Of a DNA stretch of 21,017 nucleotides, positions 1-6,801 are shown one piece after another. Where the stretch lies: NCBI GenBank assembly GCA_035627835.1, contig DASPKX010000158.1, positions 1 through 21,017 on the forward strand, written 5' to 3'. Both the position numbers and the translations under genes were made by a program. The stretch's first letter is position 1. Every line of letters starts with the position of its first letter. The DNA is from DASPKX01 sp035627835 (GTDB lineage Bacteria; Verrucomicrobiota; Verrucomicrobiia; Limisphaerales; SXQI01). The notes under the pieces are model-generated. The model did no database searches. It saw only the letters and a program-made list of their open reading frames with translations, and had not been told where the DNA came from.

Positions 1-241
1 CGTCAGCAACCCAGACGTGCCCTCGCAGCGTTTCCAGAGTCACGGGCTCGCCCAATTGATTCGTCAGAGAGAACGGCTGAACGGTCGCAACCACCGGGTA
101 GGAAGCTTTTTGCTGAAATCCCCCTTCCCGCACGAACAAGGCGACAACGATCGCAATAACCACGGCCAACCCGCCCCAGACCAGAAAATGAATCGGGCGG
201 GAGGGATCCTTGCTTGCGGCGCTGGTGGTTTTGTTGTCCAA
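1..241 (-). CDS. SCO1/SenC-family copper chaperone, partial (C-terminus beyond left edge)
   Basis: Reading the minus strand from a TTG at 241 gives about 80 residues beginning LDNKTTSAASKDPSRP. A single membrane anchor follows (FLVWGGLAVVIAIVVALFV), then a periplasmic stretch with PFSLTNQLGEPVTLETLRGHVWVAD. This N-TM-'F.L..Q.G..V.L..LRG.VWVAD' pattern is typical of SCO proteins, thioredoxin-fold chaperones that help build the CuA site of cytochrome oxidase subunit II. The diagnostic CxxxC motif and the distal His lie beyond the window edge, so the assignment rests on the N-terminal pattern and on position directly downstream of coxB. No ATG fits; TTG 241 lies just after the hairpin at 255-281. 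An in-frame TTG at 289 is possible but would place the hairpin inside the coding region. Confidence 0.8.
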   Translation of the reverse strand, partial: MDNKTTSAASKDPSRPIHFLVWGGLAVVIAIVVALFVREGGFQQKASYPVVATVQPFSLTNQLGEPVTLETLRGHVWVAD

Positions 242-254
242 AGCTCTAAATGCA

Positions 255-281
255 AAGGGACGCTCTGGCGGAGCGTCCCTT
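255..281 (-). terminator. Hairpin between coxB and the SCO gene (terminator or attenuator)
   Basis: A perfect 11-bp inverted repeat (arms 255-265 and 271-281, 5-base loop) lies 20 bases beyond the coxB stop and 13 bases before the presumed SCO start. On the minus strand it is followed by TTTGCATTT, a weak U-tract. It could end most transcripts after coxB with partial read-through into the SCO gene, or stabilise the upstream mRNA. Function is inferred from structure alone. Confidence 0.6.
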
Positions 282-301
282 GATGACAATTTTATCAGGC
301 T

Positions 302-1063
302 CTACTCGTAGCTGGCGCCGGCCCCGCCGACTTTCTTCGCGTTCTCTGCCATCCAGGCGTCGAACTTTTCCTGCGAAACCACATGGAAAAAGCCGCGCAT
401 AAATGCGTGTGAGTTGCCGCAGAGCTGGGCGCAGGCAATTAGGAAGGTGCCTTCCTTCGTCGGAGTGAAGTAAGTGGGAATGCTCAAGCCTGGGATCGCA
501 TCCTGCGTCACACGGAATGAGTTGATCTTGAACGAATGGACCACGTCTTTAGAGCTGATGTGAGCAATGACGGGTTTGTTCACCACAGCGTAAAGGTCGT
601 TCAGAACCTGGACGTCGTCTTTGCCCGCTGGATCCTGCGGGTCAAAACCGAGGGTGTTTGTGGAGCTGATTAGGTGGAGATCCTGTTTGGCAAACTTGCC
701 ATCGGCCCCAGCGTAAACTGCGTTCCACGCGAATTGCTGCGCGACCACACGCATCACAACGGATTTGCTCTCTTCCGGGAACTTGTCCGCGAACTTTGCC
801 CAGAGCGGAATGGACAACCCGAACAGCAGCACCCCTTCAACGACAATAACCGCCCACTCGATCCAGCTCGAGGCATGGGACTTGGTGCCCACGTAGTCGG
901 CCCGGGGAGTTTTCGGCGCGCGGAAACGGAGAAGAACGTAGATGAAATAAATAATCCAGCCGAGGAACAGCGCGCCCATCAAAAAATGGACGAACAGAAT
1001 CAGGTTATCGACGTCCCGGCCATGCTCAGAGGCGAGCGCCGGTAAGCCAAGGTACTTAATCAT
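302..1063 (-). CDS. coxB: Cytochrome c oxidase subunit II
   Basis: This 253-residue protein carries the binuclear CuA centre that takes electrons from a soluble donor and passes them to heme a in subunit I. Two N-terminal membrane helices (about residues 21-45 and 68-88) precede a periplasmic cupredoxin domain. The CuA ligands are all visible: H176 (DVVHSF), then C211-A-Q213-L-C215-G-N-S-H219-A-F-M222. Gln replaces the more common Glu at position 213; that residue binds through its backbone carbonyl, so the site should still form. The aromatic entry region is AQQFAWN (108-114) instead of the WWW/WYW type. No cytochrome c domain is fused at the C-terminus, so an external electron donor is needed. 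It begins 6 bases after the stop of the CSVCFG protein and is the last structural subunit in the cluster. Confidence 0.95.
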   Translation of the reverse strand: MIKYLGLPALASEHGRDVDNLILFVHFLMGALFLGWIIYFIYVLLRFRAPKTPRADYVGTKSHASSWIEWAVIVVEGVLLFGLSIPLWAKFADKFPEESKSVVMRVVAQQFAWNAVYAGADGKFAKQDLHLISSTNTLGFDPQDPAGKDDVQVLNDLYAVVNKPVIAHISSKDVVHSFKINSFRVTQDAIPGLSIPTYFTPTKEGTFLIACAQLCGNSHAFMRGFFHVVSQEKFDAWMAENAKKVGGAGASYE

Positions 1064-1069
1064 GGTTTA

Positions 1070-1345
1070 TTAATCTTGGGTTGCAAAATGGTCTTTGCCC
1101 GCAGCAGGCGGGGGCACAGGAATTGGGCTGATTTGGGAGCGTTTGGCGAGGTAGAACGCGAACACACCGAAGGCGCACAGCACCGCAAACACAATGCCGA
1201 GCAAAGTGAAAATTCCCCAGTTCAAGCCTTCGGCCAGCTTGGAATCGGACCGGCCGAAGCAAACGCTGCATGCCTGGGCGGTGTGCGCCCTCAGGAGCGC
1301 CAACGCCACTGCCGACCAACTCACACTTCGAGCCAGAGTTTTCAT
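1070..1345 (-). CDS. Small exported membrane protein with CSVCFG motif, cox cluster
   Basis: The 91-residue product starts at ATG 1345, where ATGA overlaps the stop of the upstream 69-residue gene, implying translational coupling. An in-frame upstream extension to 1483 exists but runs over that gene and is not credible. It has a signal-like N-terminus ending AQA, immediately followed by CSVCFG, then one hydrophobic helix (WGIFTLLGIVFAVLCAFGVFAFYLA) and a short Pro-rich tail. If signal peptidase I cuts after AQA, the CxxC pair lies at the mature N-terminus on the periplasmic side. Position between coxD and coxB suggests an oxidase assembly or accessory role, possibly thiol or copper handling for CuA. 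That role is inference; I do not recognise a characterised family. Confidence 0.8.
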   Translation of the reverse strand: MKTLARSVSWSAVALALLRAHTAQACSVCFGRSDSKLAEGLNWGIFTLLGIVFAVLCAFGVFAFYLAKRSQISPIPVPPPAAGKDHFATQD

Positions 1346-1551
1346 AGGTAGCTGATGTGCTTCATTTTCCGCAGGAAATTGCGCCCGTAAACCAGGAGCG
1401 CGATGGCGCCGCCAAGCGCCAGAAAGGCATAAAGCAGATGCGCGATCGTGCCTGTTGGCGACATGAACTTCATTACCCCCCACACCCCGAAGAACAAGGC
1501 CAACGCGGTTGACGCAGTGACAAATAGAACGTGGATGGCTTTGAGTGACAT
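1342..1551 (-). CDS. Small two-helix membrane protein, cox cluster
   Basis: This 69-residue protein consists mostly of two hydrophobic segments (about residues 5-29 and 36-56) joined by a short KFMSPTG-containing loop and ending in a basic tail, RNFLRKMKH. It begins 5 bases after the coxD stop and overlaps the next gene by ATGA, so it belongs to the same transcription unit. Size and topology resemble small accessory subunits of heme-copper oxidases, but I recognise no conserved catalytic motif and cannot name the family. The position strongly suggests a role in the oxidase complex or its assembly. Confidence 0.75.
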   Translation of the reverse strand: MSLKAIHVLFVTASTALALFFGVWGVMKFMSPTGTIAHLLYAFLALGGAIALLVYGRNFLRKMKHISYL

Positions 1552-1556
1552 GTGAC

Positions 1557-1877
1557 TTACCTCCTTATGTGAATGAAACTATCGGGAGCCATGGACCAGA
1601 GGGTAAGGTAAACCAACCCTGCAAAGAAAAACACGGTGGCGGTCAGAATAAAGTAAATCATCTTCCGCTCCGAGATGAGGTGCATGAACCAACCCGCGAC
1701 CAGGAAGGCTTTAATGCTCGCGATGAACAAAGCCAACAGGACCGTGAACGTGAAGTTTTCGAAATGGATGTAGGAGGCGGCGACCGTGATGACGGTCCCC
1801 ACGAGCAGCGCTCCGAAGACCATCATGTACTTCCGGACGCTCTTCTTAATCTCCTCAGGTGAATGCGTGTGAGCCAT
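1557..1877 (-). CDS. coxD: Cytochrome c oxidase subunit IV (caa3-type, prokaryotic)
   Basis: The 106-residue product (start ATG 1877, MAHTHSPEEIKKSVRKY) has three predicted membrane helices: about residues 18-36, 43-66 and 73-96. The KAFLVAGWFMHL segment is characteristic of prokaryotic oxidase subunit IV, a small non-catalytic subunit thought to stabilise the complex. An in-frame extension to 2012 exists but overlaps coxC and lacks membrane or domain logic, so the shorter start is preferred. The gene lies 23 bases after the coxC stop and 5 bases before the next small gene. Length is normal for the family. Confidence 0.88.
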   Translation of the reverse strand: MAHTHSPEEIKKSVRKYMMVFGALLVGTVITVAASYIHFENFTFTVLLALFIASIKAFLVAGWFMHLISERKMIYFILTATVFFFAGLVYLTLWSMAPDSFIHIRR

Positions 1878-1900
1878 AATTTGTCGGCAAATGTTTCGCG

Positions 1901-2728
1901 TTACAGCAGGTACAACACTGGGAACAGGAAGATCCAGACGAGATCGACGAAGTGCCAGAACAACCCAGACACTTCGATGCGGTTCGTGAACCTTTCCGGC
2001 TCTGTCTTCCACATTTTGGAGCCAGGCCCCAACAAGTAAGCGATCACCGCTGCCCCGCCGATGACGTGCAGAGCGTGAAGGCCAGTCAGGGTGAAATAGA
2101 TGGCCAGGTAAGTGTTATGCCATGGGCCATAGTTTTCCATCTTGCGAATCTCAGAGCGGGGAACCCGCACTTCATCGTGGTGCCCGCCTGCGGCATGGGA
2201 GGCGCTCTCATTTTTGGCTGAGTCTTTGGGCTGCCCAGCGGCGTTGTGCTCTTCCTTGCCATGAGTCGCAGCGCCAGTGGCTTTGTGCGACACGTGCAGC
2301 ACGACTTCGTTGGTGTTCTGCGAAACTAAATGCCCATCCACGACAGTGCCATCGTGCTTGATGATCTCGTAATGAGTGAACTTGTCATAGTACTCGTAGG
2401 ACTTGATGCCACAGAACATCAACGCGCAGAGCACGGTGATCGTTTGGTACATCTTGAACTTCCCAAACTGATTCATCTTTAGCGATGCCCAAGCCATCAC
2501 CACCGTGATGGAGGAAGTGATCAACACGATCGTGTTCACCGTGCCGATCGGCACATTGAGCAAGCCGGTCGGCCAGGCGCCGGGAGAGGCGCCAACTCGC
2601 AGGAGGATGTAAGCCGAGAACAGCGCGCCGAAGAGCATCACTTCGGAAGCCAGGAACAGCCAGATGCCAACTTTGGCATTATACAGGCCCGTATCCTCGC
2701 GCTCGTGAACTGTGTATGGGATTTCCAT
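1901..2728 (-). CDS. coxC: Cytochrome c oxidase subunit III with His-rich insert
   Basis: The 275-residue protein has the five-helix form of subunit III: helices at about 19-45, 59-83, 92-114, 204-234 and 252-275. The conserved acidic residue of the SEVMLF motif is at E29, and the ending WHFVDLVWIFLFPVLYLL is diagnostic. Subunit III binds lipid near the D-channel mouth and protects the active site from turnover inactivation. Between helices III and IV, a loop of about 88 residues (116-203) is much longer than usual, hydrophilic, and contains ten histidines in its first 70 residues, including a HH pair. By the known topology of subunit III this loop faces the periplasm. The start ATG lies 29 bases after the coxA stop. 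Confidence 0.94.
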   Translation of the reverse strand: MEIPYTVHEREDTGLYNAKVGIWLFLASEVMLFGALFSAYILLRVGASPGAWPTGLLNVPIGTVNTIVLITSSITVVMAWASLKMNQFGKFKMYQTITVLCALMFCGIKSYEYYDKFTHYEIIKHDGTVVDGHLVSQNTNEVVLHVSHKATGAATHGKEEHNAAGQPKDSAKNESASHAAGGHHDEVRVPRSEIRKMENYGPWHNTYLAIYFTLTGLHALHVIGGAAVIAYLLGPGSKMWKTEPERFTNRIEVSGLFWHFVDLVWIFLFPVLYLL

Positions 2729-2757
2729 GTGAGGCGTTTAGAGTGTTGTCTCAGGGA

Positions 2758-4611
2758 TTAATGCTTGGCGGAAGCTGGTTTGCGCGGCGCGCCAGGAGCG
2801 TCCGGTTGATTTTGCGGAACGAAGTCCCCGGCCGCGCCAGGAACGCTATACTCGTAAGGCCCACGGTATGCGACAGGCTGGCCCACGAAGTTCCCATGTG
2901 GGGGCGGCGTCGGCGTTTGCCATTCCAAGGTGGTCGCCTGCCATGGATTGTCGGATTCGACTTTCTTGCCGTTGTGCATGCTCACGAAGAAATTCACAAT
3001 GAACGGAATCTGCGCCAAGGCCAGGCCGAAAGCGGCAATGGAAATGGTGATGTTCGACTGGATGACGCTCGCTGGCCATGCGCCAATCACGTTCGCCATC
3101 GCGCCGGACGCGTCCACAGATTCGCCGTAGAATGCCCCACCGTCAGACATGCGGCGCAGCATGCCCGCCATGCCTTGGGCGAACATCGGTTGGAACACGA
3201 GGTTGATGAAGAACAGGGAGGTCCAGAAATGCACCTTGCCCCAGAATTCGCTCATGAACCTCCCGGTCGCTTTTGGGTACCAATAATAAACCCCGGCGAA
3301 CAACGCGAAGATCGTTCCGGGCGCGACGATGTAATGGAAGTGCGCGATGACGTAATAAGTGTCGTGCAGGTGCAAGTCCGCGTAAGCCAAACCGAGCGGC
3401 AGCCCGGTCAAGCCGCCAATGCCGAACATCGGCAGGAACGCCAACACGAAGAGCATCGGAGTGTTAAATCGTATCGACCCACCCCATAGCGTGATGAAGA
3501 AGACTGTCAGAATGATCACCGATGGGATTGAAATGATCATGGTGGTCGTCTGGAAGAAGGTGCTGATCGCCGTCCCCATGCCGGTCAGATACATATGATG
3601 CGCCCAGACGATGAAGGAGAGGAATCCGATCGCCATCGAGGAGTAAACCAGGGAGCGATATCCCCAAATCGGCTTGCGCGTGTTGTTGCAAATGATTTCG
3701 CAGACGATGCCCATCGCAGGAAGGATCAGAACGTACACCTCAGGGTGCCCGAGGAACCAGAACAAGTGCTGCCAGAGCAAGGGGCTGCCGCCACCGCTGA
3801 TCGGGGCCAATTGGTCGGAAACCAGGAGGCCTGTTGGGAGGAAGAAGCTGGTGCCCGCAACCTTGTCCATCAATTGCATGATGGCTGCGGCTTCCAGCGG
3901 AGGGAACGCCAGCAGCAAAAGGAAACCGGTCACGAACTGCGCCCAGACGAAGAAAGGCATCCGCATCCAGGTCATGCCCGGAGCGCGCAACTGGATAATC
4001 GTTGCCAGGAAGTTCACCGAACCGAGCAGCGACGAGGTGATCACGAACACCATGCCGACCAACCAGAAGGTTTGCCCGTTCGTCGGAATGATGGAAGCCA
4101 AGGGCGGGTAGGAGGTCCACCCTGCCTGGGCGGCGCCACCTGGAATGAAGAAGCTGATCATCAAAATGATGCCGCCAATCACAAATGACTGGTAGCTTGC
4201 CATATTGATGCGCGGAAAGGCCATGTCCGGGGCTCCAATCTGCAAGGGCACCACGTAATTCCCGAATGCCGCAAAGGCCATGGGCACCACGCCAAGGAAG
4301 ATCATGATCGTTCCGTGCATGGCGCCGAAGGAGTTATAAAGATCGCTCGTCATCACCCCGCCCGCAGCCATATCGCCAACGATCTTCTGCAGGATCCCGC
4401 CAAACACGGGGATCGGTTGGCCAGGCCATGCCAACTGCCAGCGCATCAGGATCATCAGGAAGAACCCGAAGAACATGAACGCGAGGGAAGTGACTGCGTA
4501 CTGGATGCCGATGACTTTATGATCGGTTGAGAATATGTACGTCCGCCAGAAACCAGGGTCGTGATGCGCGTGAGCTGCCGCGCTGGTGTGCGTCGTCGTG
4601 GTATGCTGCAT
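2758..4611 (-). CDS. coxA: Cytochrome c oxidase subunit I, K-channel Lys replaced by Ile
   Basis: This 617-residue catalytic subunit reduces O2 at the heme a3-CuB site and pumps protons. Ligands are visible: heme a H99 and H426, heme a3 H424, CuB H289 (with the cross-linked Tyr in GHPEVY, Y293), H338 and H339. The Mg-site pair is H416-D417. The D-channel is intact, with D129 in APDMAFPR and the A1-type glutamate E291 in HPEVY. A gap-free alignment to the bovine enzyme from TMIIxIP through HDTYY puts Ile367 (codon 3511-3513) where the K-channel lysine should be; the local sequence is IPSVIILT instead of IPTGxKVF. The C-terminal tail (about 545-617) is long, hydrophilic and Pro/Ala-rich, and the N-terminus is His/Thr-rich. 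It lies 102 bases downstream of ctaB, with its own candidate promoter. Confidence 0.97.
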   Translation of the reverse strand: MQHTTTTHTSAAAHAHHDPGFWRTYIFSTDHKVIGIQYAVTSLAFMFFGFFLMILMRWQLAWPGQPIPVFGGILQKIVGDMAAGGVMTSDLYNSFGAMHGTIMIFLGVVPMAFAAFGNYVVPLQIGAPDMAFPRINMASYQSFVIGGIILMISFFIPGGAAQAGWTSYPPLASIIPTNGQTFWLVGMVFVITSSLLGSVNFLATIIQLRAPGMTWMRMPFFVWAQFVTGFLLLLAFPPLEAAAIMQLMDKVAGTSFFLPTGLLVSDQLAPISGGGSPLLWQHLFWFLGHPEVYVLILPAMGIVCEIICNNTRKPIWGYRSLVYSSMAIGFLSFIVWAHHMYLTGMGTAISTFFQTTTMIISIPSVIILTVFFITLWGGSIRFNTPMLFVLAFLPMFGIGGLTGLPLGLAYADLHLHDTYYVIAHFHYIVAPGTIFALFAGVYYWYPKATGRFMSEFWGKVHFWTSLFFINLVFQPMFAQGMAGMLRRMSDGGAFYGESVDASGAMANVIGAWPASVIQSNITISIAAFGLALAQIPFIVNFFVSMHNGKKVESDNPWQATTLEWQTPTPPPHGNFVGQPVAYRGPYEYSVPGAAGDFVPQNQPDAPGAPRKPASAKH

Positions 4612-4669
4612 GGCTTTAAATCTATGTTCTTTTATCGAACAGCTGGGCGCCCCGAAATTTTAGGCGCGC

Positions 4670-4699
4670 AAATTACCGTCCTCCTTTTCTGAGTGTCAA
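4670..4699 (-). promoter_or_regulatory. Candidate sigma70-type promoter for coxA-coxC-coxD-...-coxB
   Basis: On the minus strand a perfect TTGACA (-35, plus positions 4694-4699) is followed after 18 bases by TAATTT (-10, 4670-4675). It lies in the 102-base gap between ctaB and coxA, about 60 bases upstream of the coxA ATG. It would let the structural subunits be transcribed independently of ctaA-ctaB. Evidence is sequence match only. Confidence 0.5.
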
Positions 4700-4713
4700 C
4701 GGCAGAATCCAGT

Positions 4714-5616
4714 TTAGCGGACTTTGTCGATGACAAGCAGGCTTAACAACAGCGGCAGATATATGATCGAGGCAAAAAACAATTGCCGCGCATGAGTCAA
4801 ATCGCTGTTCCGAGCAAATTGAATGGCGCGCCACACGAAGAACACTCCCAAGGCAAGCGCGCCAATAAAGTAAATCACTCCACCCTGCCCAAACACGGCG
4901 GGGCAAAGGCTGATCGGCACCAGGCCCAGCGTGTGGCTGAGAGCTTGCCGGGCTGTTCGTGCTCCGGTTTCATCGGAGTTCGGGAGCATCACATAGCCAG
5001 CCTTCATGTATTCCTCTTTGTACATCCACGCAATGGCGAGGAAGTGCGGGAGCTGCCAGAAAAACAAAATCGCGAACAACGCCCAGCCACCCGCTGAAAT
5101 CTCTCCAGTGGCGGCTGTCCACCCCATTAATGGAGGAATGGCGCCAGGAATCGCGCCAATGGCGGTGTTGAGCGCGGTCACCCGTTTCAATGGGGTGTAA
5201 ACGAACACGTAGGTGACGAGGGTGACCGCGCCGAGCAAGCTCGTGAGTGGGTTAACCGCGACAGCCAACCAAAGCAATCCAAAGGCGCTTGTGAGGCCGC
5301 CGAAGATCAACACTGTGTCGGGCTGCATCTTGCCCGAAGGGAGCGGGCGATTTTCGGTGCGCCGCATCTTGGCATCGTGCTCGCGCTCAAGAAATTGATT
5401 TAAGGCGGAAGCGCCGCTGGCGACCAACCCTGTGGCGAGCATCGCCTGCAGCATCTTAAGGAAATCGATCGGACCCTCCGCGCCCATGTAATAACCCACT
5501 AGCGTGGTCAGCAGCACCAACGCCGTGAGCCGCGCCTTGATCAGGTCCATCAAGATTGCGAACAGCGAACGCTCCTCAAGAGCGTCTGTGGGAATCGCTT
5601 CGGCTGCTGCTTTCAT
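4714..5616 (-). CDS. ctaB: Protoheme IX farnesyltransferase (heme O synthase)
   Basis: The 300-residue integral membrane prenyltransferase attaches a farnesyl group to heme b, giving heme O, the precursor of heme A. It shows the UbiA-superfamily polyprenyl-diphosphate/Mg site as N73-x3-E77-x3-D81 followed by RRTENRPLPSG. It also has the heme O synthase motifs YTPLKRVT (140-147) and QLPHFLAIAW (188-197). Glu77 stands where many homologues have Asp, a conservative change seen in related sequences. The start at ATG 5616 is 7 bases after the ctaA stop and gives a normal family length. A longer in-frame reading to 5736 would overlap ctaA and adds a non-conserved N-terminus. Confidence 0.95.
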   Translation of the reverse strand: MKAAAEAIPTDALEERSLFAILMDLIKARLTALVLLTTLVGYYMGAEGPIDFLKMLQAMLATGLVASGASALNQFLEREHDAKMRRTENRPLPSGKMQPDTVLIFGGLTSAFGLLWLAVAVNPLTSLLGAVTLVTYVFVYTPLKRVTALNTAIGAIPGAIPPLMGWTAATGEISAGGWALFAILFFWQLPHFLAIAWMYKEEYMKAGYVMLPNSDETGARTARQALSHTLGLVPISLCPAVFGQGGVIYFIGALALGVFFVWRAIQFARNSDLTHARQLFFASIIYLPLLLSLLVIDKVR

Positions 5617-5623
5617 ATTAGCT

Positions 5624-6706
5624 TCAAGCGGGCAAGGGTTGCGGCGCGCTTGGCTCGTTTTGCCTCTGCGCGACCAGAGGTTGGGCATGCTCCCACAAGT
5701 GGCGTTTGGAGAGCAATACCAGAGTGAACCCAACACAGAGGCTCAAAGCGCCGCCCACAACGTGCATCGTCGTGATGTCTGCCGCTTTATTGCTCAGCAC
5801 GGTTGCCACCCCCAGGGCGAACTGCGCGAGAATCAACGCCACCCATATCCTGCTCAGAATATGAAATGAACGCGGCAAAGTTGCCCGGCGCATCCGCAGC
5901 CAGACCGCGAAAACAAATCCAGTAATGAGAAAAGCCCCAGCGCGATGCGCCATGTGCAGATGCACCTGGGCCGCCGTCACTGGCTTAAAGTCGCGGGAAT
6001 CGACGCGGCTCAGGTTGTACTTCTGGAGAGTTTCGGCATCTGTCTTTGGATAAATGCGCCCATGGGCCAGCGGGAAGTCTGGCACTGCGAGCCCCGAATG
6101 CTGGTGGCGCATGGAGGCGCCGAGCATTAATTGCACGAAAATCAAAATAGTCGTGATCAGGACCAGGTTCCGAAGACCCGCCGTTGCAGGTGCAAAAGCG
6201 CGCCAGGCAGAAAGATCCCGCCACGACCGAGTAGTCACGATAGCGAGGAATACGGTGAGCAAAAAGAAGAGTTGAGCGAGTGTTCCATGGAAAATCCCGA
6301 TCTCATCCTTCAGCATGGTGACGCGCAACCCGCCCAGCACCCCTTGAATGATCACGAGGATCAACGCCAACCTGCCCATCCACTTCAGCCACCGACGCTT
6401 CTCCGCCACCCAAAACCAGACGCAGAGGATTACGGTCAGAAACCCCACGCCGGAAGCCACCAGACGGTGGGTATGCTCGTAGAAAATGCCGCCGACCCAC
6501 TGCGAGATCGGGAACAGGAACATATTGTACCCATATGTCGTTGGCCAATCCGGCACAGCCATCCCCACGCCGTGACTGGTCACCAGCCCCCCGATGCTGA
6601 TCAACACCAGCGTGGAGACAGCAGTGAACCATGCAAAGAGGTTCAAGGCTTTGCTCGGCGGGTTATGTTGGGTGACTCGGGTGTCCACTGTCTCGGCAGC
6701 GTTCAC
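5624..6706 (-). CDS. ctaA: Heme A synthase
   Basis: The 360-residue COX15/CtaA-family protein oxidises the C8 methyl of heme O to a formyl group, giving heme A for the oxidase encoded downstream. The start is GTG 6706, preceded by a GAGG ribosome-binding site 6 bases upstream. It shows the internal duplication of the family and the four expected heme-ligand histidines: H80 with catalytic Glu77 (EHTHR), H140 (FHGTLAQ), H254 (HMAHR) and H315 (TMHVVGGA). The cysteine pair found in the first extracellular loop of Bacillus-type CtaA is absent from the corresponding stretch (residues 41-76). ctaB begins 7 bases downstream, so the two are co-transcribed. Confidence 0.94.
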   Translation of the reverse strand: MNAAETVDTRVTQHNPPSKALNLFAWFTAVSTLVLISIGGLVTSHGVGMAVPDWPTTYGYNMFLFPISQWVGGIFYEHTHRLVASGVGFLTVILCVWFWVAEKRRWLKWMGRLALILVIIQGVLGGLRVTMLKDEIGIFHGTLAQLFFLLTVFLAIVTTRSWRDLSAWRAFAPATAGLRNLVLITTILIFVQLMLGASMRHQHSGLAVPDFPLAHGRIYPKTDAETLQKYNLSRVDSRDFKPVTAAQVHLHMAHRAGAFLITGFVFAVWLRMRRATLPRSFHILSRIWVALILAQFALGVATVLSNKAADITTMHVVGGALSLCVGFTLVLLSKRHLWEHAQPLVAQRQNEPSAPQPLPA

Positions 6707-6720
6707 AGCTGCCTCGGGTT

Positions 6721-6740
6721 CAGGCGCCTTGAGGCGCCTG
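6721..6740 (-). other. Short perfect hairpin in the ctaA leader
   Basis: An 8-bp perfect inverted repeat (arms 6721-6728 and 6733-6740, 4-base loop) sits 14 bases upstream of the ctaA GTG, between that start and the terminator hairpin of the upstream gene. It has no U-tract toward ctaA. It may protect or structure the ctaA leader, or be part of a bipartite terminator. Function unknown. Confidence 0.5.
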
Positions 6741-6751
6741 GATAGAAAAGC

Positions 6752-6779
6752 ACCGCTGCGACCCGAAGGCCGCAGCGGT
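6752..6779 (-). terminator. Rho-independent terminator of the cupredoxin-like gene
   Basis: Arms at 6752-6760 and 6771-6779 form a 9-bp GC-rich stem with a 10-base loop that can pair further. On the minus strand GCTTTTCTAT follows. It begins 22 bases beyond the stop codon at 6802, the right place to end the cupredoxin transcript before ctaA. Confidence 0.72.
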
Positions 6780-6801
6780 TAGGAGAAACACGATCGGACA
6801 A

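Noticed and set aside
2716..3489. 257-codon plus-strand open frame opposite coxA
   Set aside because: Antisense to a fully conserved coxA; the translation is Arg/Gly/His-rich without domains.
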